A program made the position numbers and the translations under genes. Under the pieces are notes generated by a model. It was given only the letters and a program-made list of their open reading frames with translations, did not search any database and was not told where the DNA came from. From Acholeplasmataceae bacterium (GTDB taxonomy: Bacteria > Bacillota_I > Bacilli_A > Acholeplasmatales > Acholeplasmataceae): DNA of 64,000 bases. This document shows, one piece after another, positions 8,971 to 17,973 of the stretch. The stretch is taken from contig JAUVXD010000007.1 of NCBI GenBank assembly GCA_030603805.1, positions 1-64,000 on the forward strand, in the 5' to 3' direction. Each line of letters starts with the position of its first letter. Position 1 is the first letter of the stretch.

Positions 8971-9870
8971 ATGTCAAGTTCGATGAGCAAAATGATCTAT
9001 AAGGTACTCAAGCGTTCTAAACTAAATACGAAATTGGCTACTGAAATTAAAACCAATCAACTTGAAGCACATCCTCAAAAAAAGCCAAGCAAACATATGA
9101 TGAAGAAATATCATATCGAAGTTAAATCTTTCTTTAATCAATCCGTTTACTATATGAATCAACATCAAGATTTAAATCAAACCATCATTTACTATCTACA
9201 TGGTGGCGCTTATGTGCATGGATTATCCAATATGCACTATAGATTGATTAAGAAATTGATGAAACAGACAGGGTGTATGATGGTTGTATTAGATTATCCA
9301 CTGGTACCTAAAGCATCCGTTGATGACATTTATCAGTTCCTAGAAACCACATATTTAGATTTGGTTCAAACGTATCCAAAATCTAAAGTGATATGCATGG
9401 GAGATTCCGCAGGTGGTGGACTCGCACTTGGACTTGCGATACAACTTTATAAAAAGCACCAAATTAAAGACCATCAACTCATGCTTTTATCTCCATGGCT
9501 CGATATAAGTATGGAAAATCCTAAGATTAAAAATATAGAAGATCAAGATCCCATTTTAAACAGAGAAACACTAAAGTTAGTTGGAAGGATGTATGCAAGA
9601 GACCTAAATAATAAAGATGAAAGATTGAGTCCACTCTATGGATCTTTTGATGGTGTCCAAAAGATTGACCTATGGACAGGGACTAAAGATATATTATATG
9701 TTGATGCTCTCAAATTAGAAGAAAAATTCAAACATCAAAAAGATAAACTAAAAATCCATAGTTATGAAGATATGTTACATACATGGATGTTTTTTGGAAT
9801 ACCCGAATCCAAACAGGCAATCGACGAAATGATTGATGTGATTCATCAGTCAAAGGAGCATTCAAAATGA
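8971..9870 (+). CDS. Alpha/beta hydrolase, hormone-sensitive-lipase-like
   Basis: A protein of about 299 residues with the HSL-type oxyanion motif HGGAYVHG (about residue 77) and nucleophile motif GDSAGGG (Ser about 146). A likely acid follows in TGTKDILYVD and the catalytic His in HTWMFFG. It is predicted to hydrolyse short-chain esters or lipid acyl groups in the cytoplasm. Reading could begin at GTG 8962, but the ATG at 8971 is better placed relative to AAGAAAG; the ribosome site is weak. It overlaps the flavodoxin gene by 4 nt (ATGA). Confidence 0.8.
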   Translation: MSSSMSKMIYKVLKRSKLNTKLATEIKTNQLEAHPQKKPSKHMMKKYHIEVKSFFNQSVYYMNQHQDLNQTIIYYLHGGAYVHGLSNMHYRLIKKLMKQTGCMMVVLDYPLVPKASVDDIYQFLETTYLDLVQTYPKSKVICMGDSAGGGLALGLAIQLYKKHQIKDHQLMLLSPWLDISMENPKIKNIEDQDPILNRETLKLVGRMYARDLNNKDERLSPLYGSFDGVQKIDLWTGTKDILYVDALKLEEKFKHQKDKLKIHSYEDMLHTWMFFGIPESKQAIDEMIDVIHQSKEHSK

Positions 9871-10295
9871 ACTTAAAAGTGGTTTATTTTACGCGAACAG
9901 GCAATTCTAAACGTGTTGCAGAAAAGATTGCATCAAAGCTAAATGCTGATCTTATCCAAATTAGTGATCATCACAATTGGAAAGGATTGATAGGCTATAT
10001 ACGTGCAGGATTTTATTCCACTGTGGATAAGAAGGTTAAGATGACGTTAAGTCAACCTATTGAAAGTTATGATGAGCTTATCGTCGTTTCACCACTATGG
10101 GCAGGTGGTGCAGCACCCGCCATACGTGCTTTTTTTAAGATGTTCCCCAAAAATAAGTCTCATCTCGTCATCACATCCATCGGAAGCACAATCAAAGATA
10201 GAATAGGATATTTATCCCTAACAGACATTGTTCAAAGAGAACATCGTGAAGATGAAGTCATCGACACACTTGTTTCAAAAATAAAAGAAATTTAG
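9867..10295 (+). CDS. Flavodoxin-family protein
   Basis: A 142-residue single-domain protein beginning with the FMN phosphate loop VVYFTRTGNSKRVAEKIA (residues 5-22) and followed by a flavodoxin-like VVSPLWAGGAAPAIRAFF segment. It would carry one or two electrons from a cytoplasmic reductase. Translationally coupled to the alpha/beta hydrolase through a 4-nt overlap. The divergent neighbours are flavoprotein oxidoreductases, which makes an electron-donor role possible, but there is no direct evidence. Confidence 0.8.
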   Translation: MNLKVVYFTRTGNSKRVAEKIASKLNADLIQISDHHNWKGLIGYIRAGFYSTVDKKVKMTLSQPIESYDELIVVSPLWAGGAAPAIRAFFKMFPKNKSHLVITSIGSTIKDRIGYLSLTDIVQREHREDEVIDTLVSKIKEI

Positions 10296-10315
10296 ATAAC
10301 ATGCATAAAAATGAA

Positions 10316-10344
10316 GTTAAAACACATCTTTAAGATGATATAAT
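10316..10344 (+). promoter_or_regulatory. Promoter with a palindrome in its spacer
   Basis: TATAAT at 10339-10344 lies 17 nt after a weak -35 (GTTAAA, 10316-10321). The spacer holds CATCTT-T-AAGATG (10325-10337), a perfect inverted repeat that could bind a regulator. It would drive the rhodanese gene. Confidence 0.35.
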
Positions 10345-10403
10345 AACCCTAGTGAACTTTTCTTACATAAGATGATTTTTGCAGGATTATAGAAAGAAGC
10401 ATC

Positions 10404-10748
10404 ATGATAAAAGATCATAATTTAGAACTGAAACATAAGAATAACATCATCAATCTCGACCAGTATCTCTCCATGAAAAATCATGGACTAGATATCGTCT
10501 TGCTTGATGTTCGAACTCAAGAGGAATTTGATGAATTGCACATAAGAGATGCAATTTTGTTTCCAGTGCTCTATATAGAATTCTATGTAGAACAGTATTT
10601 TCCTAACAAAGAGTTAATCTATGTCATTTATTGCAGAAGTGGGGTAAGAAGCCATAATGCTTTAAAGATTATGGAAAGTTTGGGATATAAAAAAGTCTAT
10701 GATTTGGGTGGAATTATAGACATTAAAGATCAATCGATTCTCGTGTAA
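10404..10748 (+). CDS. Rhodanese-like domain protein
   Basis: A 114-residue single rhodanese domain. LLDVRTQEEFDELHI marks the conserved aspartate region, and the active-site loop YCRSGVRS places the catalytic persulfide cysteine at Cys77. It would transfer or carry sulfane sulfur in the cytoplasm. It probably starts the unit that continues 25 nt later with the CPBP protease. Confidence 0.85.
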   Translation: MIKDHNLELKHKNNIINLDQYLSMKNHGLDIVLLDVRTQEEFDELHIRDAILFPVLYIEFYVEQYFPNKELIYVIYCRSGVRSHNALKIMESLGYKKVYDLGGIIDIKDQSILV

Positions 10749-10773
10749 ACACACGTTAGTTTAGGAGGACATG

Positions 10774-11499
10774 ATGAAAAAACATATCATCAATTTTTTG
10801 GTTATCTTAGGTCTGTTTGTGCTTTTAATAGGGATTCCTAAGGTCTCAGGATTACTTGCAAATCAATTTGATTTGAGTCGAATTGATCCAGATGGTTCCT
10901 TTGTTTGGATATCACTTCATCATATATTTCAAGCATTAATCTTTATACCACTTTTCGTTGTTGTTAAAAGACTTAAACCAGAAATCTATTTTGGACTAGG
11001 TGTTGGAGATTACAAACTTGGCTTATCTTATGTCGGTAAATTTACACTTTTCTTTTTAGGATATACGGCTGTAGGGTTTGCAATTGTCTTAATCAGTGGA
11101 ACCTTCCAACCGTTTCAATATCCAATGAATGCAAGAAATATCTTCGGATATTTAGGCTTTCAATTACTCTTATCAGGACCTTCGGAGGAATTGTTGTTTA
11201 GATCATTTGGAATGGCCGTTTTAGGATACTTCATTGGGAAGCGTGTTTTTCATGGAAAACTGAGTGTTTCAAATATCGTGATTGCGGTCATTTTCGGTTT
11301 AGCACATGTTGGTTTTTCTTTCAGTCCATTTGAACTGAGATATAGTACGTTTCAGGTGGTTTATGCATTCGCTTTAGGACTTCTTTATGGAGACTGTATA
11401 GAGAGAACCAAGAGTGTCATCTATCCGATGATGCTTCATAGTATCTCTAACGTGATTGCAGTAGGTGCTACTATTTTAGTGACTGCTTTAAACATTTAA
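10774..11499 (+). CDS. CPBP family intramembrane metalloprotease
   Basis: A 241-residue membrane protein with about seven hydrophobic segments and the Abi/CPBP motifs: the glutamate pair SEELLFRS (about residues 137-144) and a later FGLAHVGFS histidine motif. Family members cleave prenylated or other membrane substrates or act in bacteriocin immunity. Two ATGs are adjacent; AGGAGG at 10763-10768 is 5 nt from the second (10774) and only 2 nt from the first, so 10774 is preferred. The next gene starts right at the stop codon. Confidence 0.8.
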   Translation: MKKHIINFLVILGLFVLLIGIPKVSGLLANQFDLSRIDPDGSFVWISLHHIFQALIFIPLFVVVKRLKPEIYFGLGVGDYKLGLSYVGKFTLFFLGYTAVGFAIVLISGTFQPFQYPMNARNIFGYLGFQLLLSGPSEELLFRSFGMAVLGYFIGKRVFHGKLSVSNIVIAVIFGLAHVGFSFSPFELRYSTFQVVYAFALGLLYGDCIERTKSVIYPMMLHSISNVIAVGATILVTALNI

Positions 11500-12675
11500 A
11501 TGAAGAAAAAAGGGATCATTTTACTCGTTGTTGTCTATTTATCTTTTATCGCATTAGGGCTTCCTGATGCCCTTTTGGGCTCTGCATGGAATCTGATTCG
11601 AACGGATTTAAATGTGTCATTAGGCACACTGGGTTTGATGACTGTCACCATATATATCATGTCCATCTTATCGACACTCAATGCACCTAGATTGCTAAGA
11701 CTCATTCAAACAAAAAAAATTACATTCATCAGTATTTTCTTTACTGGTAGCGCACTCGTACTGATGAGTCAAGTAACTTCATTTTATCAGATGCTATTTT
11801 TTGCTTTGCCACTGGGTGTAGGTGCTGGTGCGATTGATGTTTCCTTAAATCATTATTTAGCCAAAAACTATCAAGCAAAACATATGAATTTCTTGCATTC
11901 ATTTTATGGCATTGGTGTGACTTTGGGACCCAGTATTATGGCGGTCACACTTAAAAATGATGCATGGCGTATTGGATATATTGTCGTTGGTCTTATATTA
12001 GTAGGGATAAGTTTGTGTGTACTCTTTTCTTTTAAACTTTGGCATCAGGAGCATTCAGTCGACCAAAAAGAAGAACACACACATATTCCATTAAAAGAGA
12101 TACTTAAGGTCAAAGGATCCAAAGTGAGTATCATCATCTTTTTGCTTTATGTGCATGTAGAGTCCCTATCTGGTGTTTGGATCGCGAGTTATTTCTTTAT
12201 CATTAAAGAAGTCTCATATAGTATTGCTGCACTTTTTACAACCATTTATTTTTTATCGCTGACTTTAGGTAGACTTTTATCGGCATATTTATCTCAACGT
12301 ATAAAGCCTAAACGTTTGGTTGTTGTTGGAAGTATCTTTATCCTCGTTGGAGGTAGCTTATTACTCATCAATCCATTTTCTGGATTATGGAGCTACGTGT
12401 TTGTAACCGCACTGATTGGATTTGGATGTGCACCAATCTATCCGAACATGATGTTTTTAAATAACGATTATTTTAAGCGAAATCAAATCTCAAGAATCAT
12501 GAGCCTTCAAATGGCGATTGGTTATATGGGCTTTGGATTACTCACACCGCTTGCTGGATTGATGTTTGAGAAAATATCCATTTCACTTTACCCTTGGTTA
12601 TTAACCATGATGGGCTTATGCTTACTGATCATGGTGATTCAATATTTTAAAAATGAGGTTATAACAGACCTCTAA
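11500..12675 (+). CDS. MFS transporter
   Basis: A 391-residue protein with about 12 membrane segments, beginning IILLVVVYLSFIALGLPDALLGSAW. The GLPDALLG-type N-terminus and the central loop are typical of FucP/YfkF-like major facilitator permeases of sugars or unknown solutes. The ATG directly follows the stop of the CPBP gene and there is no clear ribosome site, so translation is probably coupled. Substrate unknown. Confidence 0.8.
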   Translation: MKKKGIILLVVVYLSFIALGLPDALLGSAWNLIRTDLNVSLGTLGLMTVTIYIMSILSTLNAPRLLRLIQTKKITFISIFFTGSALVLMSQVTSFYQMLFFALPLGVGAGAIDVSLNHYLAKNYQAKHMNFLHSFYGIGVTLGPSIMAVTLKNDAWRIGYIVVGLILVGISLCVLFSFKLWHQEHSVDQKEEHTHIPLKEILKVKGSKVSIIIFLLYVHVESLSGVWIASYFFIIKEVSYSIAALFTTIYFLSLTLGRLLSAYLSQRIKPKRLVVVGSIFILVGGSLLLINPFSGLWSYVFVTALIGFGCAPIYPNMMFLNNDYFKRNQISRIMSLQMAIGYMGFGLLTPLAGLMFEKISISLYPWLLTMMGLCLLIMVIQYFKNEVITDL

Positions 12676-12687
12676 ATGGAGGAAAAT

Positions 12688-13551
12688 ATGTTTCAAATGA
12701 TGCATTACCCAAAAACAAAAGACTACGGTCAAGTATTTCATGAACTCATCAGTTTTCTAAATCGCAAAAATGATGAGCACCACTTTATCTTTTTTCATTG
12801 GAGCAGATTCGAATGGATGTTTGCACGAGATAACTTTAAAGAAGATGATCTTCCACACATCACACTATTTTATGAAGAAGAAAAGATTGTTGGTGCACTT
12901 ATTTTTGAAGATGAACTGAACCCTTATTTTGTTATTTATGATGATAAACTAGAACTCAAAAAAACAATCGTTTCTTACTTAAAATCAAATGAAATCAAAG
13001 ATGAACTCATTATTCCACAAGATGAAGAAATGGTTAATTTGTTGAAATCAGAAGGCTATATACAAACCGATTGGATAGATCCCGTGACTCGATTTTCAAT
13101 CGATGATCCCAAAATGCCTGAAACTTTAGGCTATGAGATCAAATCTCTAGAAGAAGATTATAGGTTAGATCAAATTCATTATGCGCTTTGGAGAGGTTTT
13201 GATCATGGGGATGATGTTATCTATAGTGATATAAATTTAAGTGATCGAAGACACATGACATCATCACCACACTTTAAAAAAGGATATACCTTTGTCGCAG
13301 TTAAAGATAACCAGTATGTTGCTTATGCAGGGATTTGGTATATGGAAAACACAAAAACTGCACTGGTAGAGCCGGTTGCAACTGTCCCTGAACATCGAGG
13401 TAAAGGATTAGCAAGAGCTTGTATCTATCACGCTATAGAAGCAGTGAGAAAAGATGGGGCGAAAGATATTTTTGTAGGATCAAATCGCAGTGTTTACTTA
13501 AATATGGGATTTACACCGTTTGATTATGCCATTCGATTTAAAAAAGTTTAA
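12688..13551 (+). CDS. GNAT family N-acetyltransferase
   Basis: A protein of about 287 residues. The C-terminal half carries the acetyl-CoA site: EPVATVPEHRGKGLARA contains the RxxGxG/A-type pyrophosphate loop, and NMGFTPFD ends the domain. The N-terminal half looks like a degenerate second GNAT unit or substrate domain. An in-frame ATG occurs at 12676, but the only Shine-Dalgarno (GGAGG, 12678-12682) lies inside that reading and 5 nt before ATG 12688. The target molecule is unknown. Last gene before a terminator. Confidence 0.75.
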   Translation: MFQMMHYPKTKDYGQVFHELISFLNRKNDEHHFIFFHWSRFEWMFARDNFKEDDLPHITLFYEEEKIVGALIFEDELNPYFVIYDDKLELKKTIVSYLKSNEIKDELIIPQDEEMVNLLKSEGYIQTDWIDPVTRFSIDDPKMPETLGYEIKSLEEDYRLDQIHYALWRGFDHGDDVIYSDINLSDRRHMTSSPHFKKGYTFVAVKDNQYVAYAGIWYMENTKTALVEPVATVPEHRGKGLARACIYHAIEAVRKDGAKDIFVGSNRSVYLNMGFTPFDYAIRFKKV

Positions 13552-13567
13552 ATAAAGAATGATTTAG

Positions 13568-13597
13568 AGCGTACCTCATCTAAGGTATGCTTTTTTC
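13568..13597 (+). terminator. Intrinsic terminator
   Basis: AGCGTACCT (13568-13576) pairs with AGGTATGCT (13583-13591) across a 6-nt loop and is followed by a T-run. It closes the rhodanese-to-GNAT unit. Confidence 0.85.
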
Positions 13598-13675
13598 ATG
13601 CATTTACTAAAGGAATTGAATACAGTGGTTTTCTTTTTTGGTATACTATGAGCAAACTTACCCAATGGAGGCACT

Positions 13676-14887
13676 ATGAAACATCATTATCTAGGTCTTG
13701 ATTTTTTAAGAGGATTAGGCATCTTTTTTGTGATTACACTTCATACAGCATTTTACTTTTATCATGACATATATGATGTAGATTTAAACAATCCAACCCC
13801 CATCATAACGCTTATTGGATTTTTACTCATGTTTGCTGGGTTGTTTGCAATGATTAGTGGATTGGTACATACCATCCAATATATCAAGCATTTAAATGAA
13901 GATTATTCAAGAACAAAATATATGCTCATCAGTGGTAGCTTATTACTTGTTGTTGCCTATCTCTACTTTTTATTTACGGGTCCTGGTATTATCCTTTTCG
14001 ATCTGAGATCCATGGATGAAAGTTTATTTGTCTCACTCATTAATCAAGGGTCTTTTCAAGCACTCACATTAGAGAGAATCTTTTATGTAGATAGTTTGGT
14101 GATGCTTGGACTCAATATTTTATTACTTGCGCTTTTATTTAAAGTGATTAAAAAGCATTTGCTAAAAGAGAAAATGCCACTTTATCTTTTGATAGGAGCA
14201 ACCCTTTTTATGGCGCTGTCTTATTTTAGAATTCCATTATATGACATCTATTTAAATGCAAAAGACAACAACCAATATGCTATCATGATTTTACTGAACT
14301 GGTTTGTTGCTAAAAATAATCCGATACTCCCATTTTATGCATTTGCTTTATTTGGTGCATGGATTGCACTTCTTTTAAACAAGCAAAGTTTCAAACTACT
14401 TAAAAAGTGGGTGTTACCTGTTGGAGTGACTTACTTTATTGTTGGCATACTCGGGTATATCTTTGCACCAGAAACCATGCTTGAACGTTCCATTGATCTC
14501 ACTTGGTATTTCATTATGGTTGCTCAAATTGGTTTGTTTATGCTGATGATTTTGCTAGCACTTTATGTTTTTGATTTTAGAGAGCACCACTCTTTTTTCT
14601 TATCGAAATTTATCATGAGATTTGGTGTTGCAGGTTTAACAGCATTTTTCTTCGAGTCTGTCTTTAGTGCACTGATCTTTAAGGTACTCAATTTGTTTGT
14701 AAAGATAGAATTCGGTATACCCGGAGCCATCCTTTATGGGCTTAGTCTCGCGATTTTATGGGGATTATTCTTCATCATTTGGGAAAAGAAATCTTATCGA
14801 TACGGTGTCGAATACTTTATGTCATCGATACTCATGAGATTTGGTGAAAGTAGCAAGCGAGACAAATTAGAAAAAGGTCAATCATGA
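13676..14887 (+). CDS. Multi-pass membrane acyltransferase-like protein
   Basis: A 403-residue membrane protein with about ten hydrophobic segments. The opening GLDFLRGLGIFFVITLHTAFY has the RxxDxxRGxxxxxVxxxH-like pattern of membrane acyltransferases (acyltransferase 3 / HGSNAT-DUF1624 type), with the His in the first membrane helix. These enzymes move an acyl group onto a sugar or lipid headgroup across the membrane. TGGAGG precedes the ATG, and the gene overlaps the adenylating-enzyme gene by 4 nt. Family assignment is by pattern only. Confidence 0.55.
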   Translation: MKHHYLGLDFLRGLGIFFVITLHTAFYFYHDIYDVDLNNPTPIITLIGFLLMFAGLFAMISGLVHTIQYIKHLNEDYSRTKYMLISGSLLLVVAYLYFLFTGPGIILFDLRSMDESLFVSLINQGSFQALTLERIFYVDSLVMLGLNILLLALLFKVIKKHLLKEKMPLYLLIGATLFMALSYFRIPLYDIYLNAKDNNQYAIMILLNWFVAKNNPILPFYAFALFGAWIALLLNKQSFKLLKKWVLPVGVTYFIVGILGYIFAPETMLERSIDLTWYFIMVAQIGLFMLMILLALYVFDFREHHSFFLSKFIMRFGVAGLTAFFFESVFSALIFKVLNLFVKIEFGIPGAILYGLSLAILWGLFFIIWEKKSYRYGVEYFMSSILMRFGESSKRDKLEKGQS

Positions 14888-16203
14888 TTCAAACAATTTT
14901 GGATTATTTAAAACTTAAACGACATCAAAAGCGTTTTTCTATCCAAAAAATTAAGGATTACCAGCTCAAGGAGATTCAAAAGCTCCTTCTTTATGCACAG
15001 AAAAATAGCAGCTTTTATCAAGAGCGATTGCAAACCTATCAAATCAATACTTTAGAGGATTATCATCAAATACCGACCATCAATAAACATATCATGATGG
15101 AAAATTTCTCTAATCTAAACACCTGTGGATTAATCAAAGAGGATGTTGAAGCGTATGCCATCCTAAAGGAAAAAAACAAAGATTATCTCGGATACTATAA
15201 GAATCAATATGTGATTGGACTATCCTCTGGAACATCAGGAAATCGAGGCATCTATATCACCCCAAAATCGATGACTAAAAGACTACCCGGGGTCTTTCTT
15301 GCAAGAAGCGGATTATCACCAAAAGATTTGCCCATGCGCATTTTATTTTGTTTACGTGTCTTTTCTCAAGGCTTTAATGACATCAACGCACCTTTTATTA
15401 AATTAAACTATATGTCAACCATGACACCACCTGAAGAAATCATCACCACCATCAATCAAAAAAATATCAATATTTTAATGGCACCACCATCGCTCATTAG
15501 ATTTTTATTACCTTTAAAAGACGAGATTAAAGTTCCATTTAATAAAATCATCACCTATGCAGAAGTGCTCACAAAAACAGATAAGGAACAATTCGAAAAA
15601 GCATTTCATTCTAAAGTCATTGAAATTTATCAAGCATCAGAAGGACAGATAGCAAGTGCGTGTGAAAAAGGGAATCTTCATATTAACGAAGATTTAGTTT
15701 ATATTGAACTTTATGATCAAGACAATCACCTCATTACAAAACCACACATCACTGGCCATAAAATGGTATTAACAAACCTTATCAATCACGCGCAACCTCT
15801 CATTCGATATGAAATGAATGACATGATTGTCCTAGATGATCCTTGTCCATGTGGATCACACTTTAGAACAATTAAAAAGATTTTAGGTAGAAACGATGAT
15901 TTAATCTATTTTTATAATTCAACGGGCGAAAGAAAAGTCCTTTTTCCAGATTTGTTTTCGCGGTGGATCATTACCGAAAGTGATCAAGTGCGAGAATTTC
16001 AAGTTATTCAAAATGAAATTGGTACTTTAGATATCACCATTGATTGTGAAGTTGATGAAATTAAAGATAAACTTAAGCAAAGATTGATAGATGAGCTTAA
16101 AGCATTGGATTTATCTGGAATCATCCATGTAACAGTTAATAAAATTGAGTTGCCTCAAAATCAAAATAAATACAAACGTTTTATTTCAAAAATTAAAATG
16201 TAA
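14884..16203 (+). CDS. PaaK-like adenylate-forming enzyme
   Basis: A 439-residue protein of the phenylacetate-CoA ligase / coenzyme F390 synthetase-like branch. The ATP loop LSSGTSGNRG is at about residues 112-121, YQASEGQ at about 250 is the adenylate-binding motif, and DPCPCGSHFRTIKKILGRNDD near 320 is the family's cysteine-containing segment. It would activate a carboxylate as acyl-AMP and pass it to CoA or another acceptor. The 4-nt overlap with a membrane acyltransferase-like gene suggests that the activated acyl group is used in envelope modification; that link is inferred. Confidence 0.75.
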   Translation: MIQTILDYLKLKRHQKRFSIQKIKDYQLKEIQKLLLYAQKNSSFYQERLQTYQINTLEDYHQIPTINKHIMMENFSNLNTCGLIKEDVEAYAILKEKNKDYLGYYKNQYVIGLSSGTSGNRGIYITPKSMTKRLPGVFLARSGLSPKDLPMRILFCLRVFSQGFNDINAPFIKLNYMSTMTPPEEIITTINQKNINILMAPPSLIRFLLPLKDEIKVPFNKIITYAEVLTKTDKEQFEKAFHSKVIEIYQASEGQIASACEKGNLHINEDLVYIELYDQDNHLITKPHITGHKMVLTNLINHAQPLIRYEMNDMIVLDDPCPCGSHFRTIKKILGRNDDLIYFYNSTGERKVLFPDLFSRWIITESDQVREFQVIQNEIGTLDITIDCEVDEIKDKLKQRLIDELKALDLSGIIHVTVNKIELPQNQNKYKRFISKIKM

Positions 16204-16215
16204 AAATCCTAAACA

Positions 16216-16256
16216 AAAACCCTGTAGTGTCCAATATATGAAACAAACAGGGTTTT
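16216..16256 (+). terminator. Probable terminator with long loop
   Basis: AAAACCCTGT (16216-16225) is matched by ACAGGGTTTT (16247-16256), with a 21-nt loop. It lies directly after the adenylating-enzyme gene. The U-run is short, so efficiency is uncertain. Confidence 0.5.
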
Positions 16257-16301
16257 ATGCTTATTTTGATTGAAAAACAGTGTTTTTTTTAAAAAGTATC
16301 T

Positions 16302-16321
16302 ATGATAATTTTGATTATCAT
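16302..16321 (+). promoter_or_regulatory. 20-bp palindromic operator candidate before nhaC
   Basis: ATGATAAT and ATTATCAT (8-bp arms, 4-bp spacer) form a perfect palindrome 43 nt before the antiporter start. The GATAAT/ATTATC halves resemble Fur-family sites, but the spacer differs from the classical 7-1-7 Fur layout. The regulator is unknown. Confidence 0.5.
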
Positions 16322-16363
16322 GTTAATATAACACTAAACTTATAAAATTAGGAGGATACGAAA

Positions 16364-17893
16364 TTGGAATTGTTTTTAGCGTTATTACCAGCATTAGTGA
16401 TGATCACCCTGGTTATCATTACTAGGAAAGTTTTAATCTCATTAGGTGTTGGTATTGTGCTTGCAGCTTTTATCTATGCAGGCTACAATCCGATTGACGC
16501 AGTTGTTTACATTGCAGAAAGTTTCTGGGGTATCATCACGGACATCTATTGGTATCTACCCATTTTAGGATTTGTCATCATCATTGGTGGCATCACATCA
16601 GTCATTACTTTAATTGGTGGTGTCAAAGCTTTTGCTGATTGGGCGGTATCAAAGATTAAGAATCCTGTAGCTGCACAGCTTATGACTTGGATTTTAGGTT
16701 TAATCATCATGATTGATGACTATTTCAACGCACTGGTTATTGGCGAAGTGTCCAAACCTGTCACCGATCAATATAATGTATCTAGAGCAAAACTAGCCTA
16801 CATTATTGACTCAACATCAGCACCAGTCGTTATTTTAATGCCTGTCTCTACATGGGGCGCATACATCATTGGTTTAATTGGGGGTCTATTTGCAGGAACC
16901 ACTTATGGTAAAACCGGTTTACAAGGTTTCCTATCTTCGATTCCTTATCAATTCTACCCGATTACTGCAATCGTTATGGTATTCTTAATTGTTAAATTTG
17001 GCATTAAGTTTGGACCAATGAAGAAGTTTGAAGAAGCAGCTGATGCAGGCGATGATATTTCTAAACTTGAAACTGAAGTTACACAAAAAACTCCAGTTGA
17101 AGGTACGAAAGCAAATCAATGGTCACTGATTGCTCCAATCTTATTGTTAGTCTTCATGACATTCTTTATGATGTTGGTTTCTGCAGGTTTTGATTTCTCA
17201 GAAATGATGGGTCAAGATATTACGATTCCACTGTTTGTGGGCGGTCTATCTGCATTTATTCTAGCTGTAGTCTTTGCACTTATTGATAAGAATGTTAAAC
17301 CAAAGAGCATTGCTAAAGTCTCTGGTATTGGTATGTTAGGCATGGCAAAATCTGCTGCTGCAATCTTGATTCTTGCATGGATGGTCTCAGGTGCAATCCA
17401 AGATTTAGGTACAGGTGATTTAATTGCGGATGTTGTTGCAAATTCTAGCATTGCACACGCACTCCTACCACTCATTTTATTCTTAATCGCTGGCGCAATG
17501 GCATTTGCTACAGGTACAAGCTGGGGTTCATTTGGTATTTTATTACCGATTGCAATTCCAATTGCAATGGCAACTGATCCAGCATTTATGCCAGCAATTA
17601 TCGCTGCAGTTTTAGGTGGTGCTGTATTTGGTGACCATTCATCTCCAGTATCAGATACAACCGTATTATCTGCAACTGGTGCAAGATCAACACTCCACTC
17701 ACATTTTATTACTCAACTTCCATATGCATTAACCACTGCATTTATTGCAGCTATCGGTTATCTTGTTTATGGGTTAACTGAAATTCTATTATTAGGTTAT
17801 GTTGCAGTTGCTATATTACTCTTCTTATTTGTTAAATTCTGGAAACAAATTTTTATTAGAGAACCCAAAGTAGTTCCAGCTGCTGAAAAATAA
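16364..17893 (+). CDS. nhaC: NhaC-family Na+/H+ antiporter
   Basis: A 509-residue transporter with about 12-13 membrane segments. The acidic membrane motif MIDDYFNALVIG (about 120-131) and GDHSSPVSDTTVLSATGA (about 425) are characteristic of NhaC-type antiporters. It would expel sodium in exchange for protons. The start is a TTG: GGAGG at 16351-16355 is 8 nt upstream and the first ATG is 14 codons inside, within the first membrane helix. Single gene, with a palindromic operator candidate in front and a strong terminator behind. Given the sodium pump genes at the right edge of the window, a sodium-based bioenergetics is plausible. Confidence 0.85.
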   Translation: MELFLALLPALVMITLVIITRKVLISLGVGIVLAAFIYAGYNPIDAVVYIAESFWGIITDIYWYLPILGFVIIIGGITSVITLIGGVKAFADWAVSKIKNPVAAQLMTWILGLIIMIDDYFNALVIGEVSKPVTDQYNVSRAKLAYIIDSTSAPVVILMPVSTWGAYIIGLIGGLFAGTTYGKTGLQGFLSSIPYQFYPITAIVMVFLIVKFGIKFGPMKKFEEAADAGDDISKLETEVTQKTPVEGTKANQWSLIAPILLLVFMTFFMMLVSAGFDFSEMMGQDITIPLFVGGLSAFILAVVFALIDKNVKPKSIAKVSGIGMLGMAKSAAAILILAWMVSGAIQDLGTGDLIADVVANSSIAHALLPLILFLIAGAMAFATGTSWGSFGILLPIAIPIAMATDPAFMPAIIAAVLGGAVFGDHSSPVSDTTVLSATGARSTLHSHFITQLPYALTTAFIAAIGYLVYGLTEILLLGYVAVAILLFLFVKFWKQIFIREPKVVPAAEK

Positions 17894-17912
17894 TATCTAA
17901 ATTTTAAATGAG

Positions 17913-17946
17913 AAAGCCGTGATTCTTGAAATCATGGCTTTTTTTG
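17913..17946 (+). terminator. Intrinsic terminator of nhaC
   Basis: AAAGCCGTGATT pairs with AATCATGGCTT (one wobble) across a 5-nt loop, followed by seven Ts. Confidence 0.85.
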
Positions 17947-17949
17947 CAT

Positions 17950-17972
17950 TAAAAAAGGCTCGAAATCGAGCC
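17950..17972 (-). terminator. Intrinsic terminator of the PAS-GGDEF gene
   Basis: On the minus strand GGCTCGA and TCGAGCC (17957-17972, 2-nt loop) form a perfect stem followed by six Ts, right after the stop of the minus-strand gene. Confidence 0.85.
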
Positions 17973-17973
17973 T

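Noticed and set aside
16302-16321. Classical Fur box
   Set aside because: Halves are similar, but the 4-bp spacer does not give the 7-1-7 arrangement.
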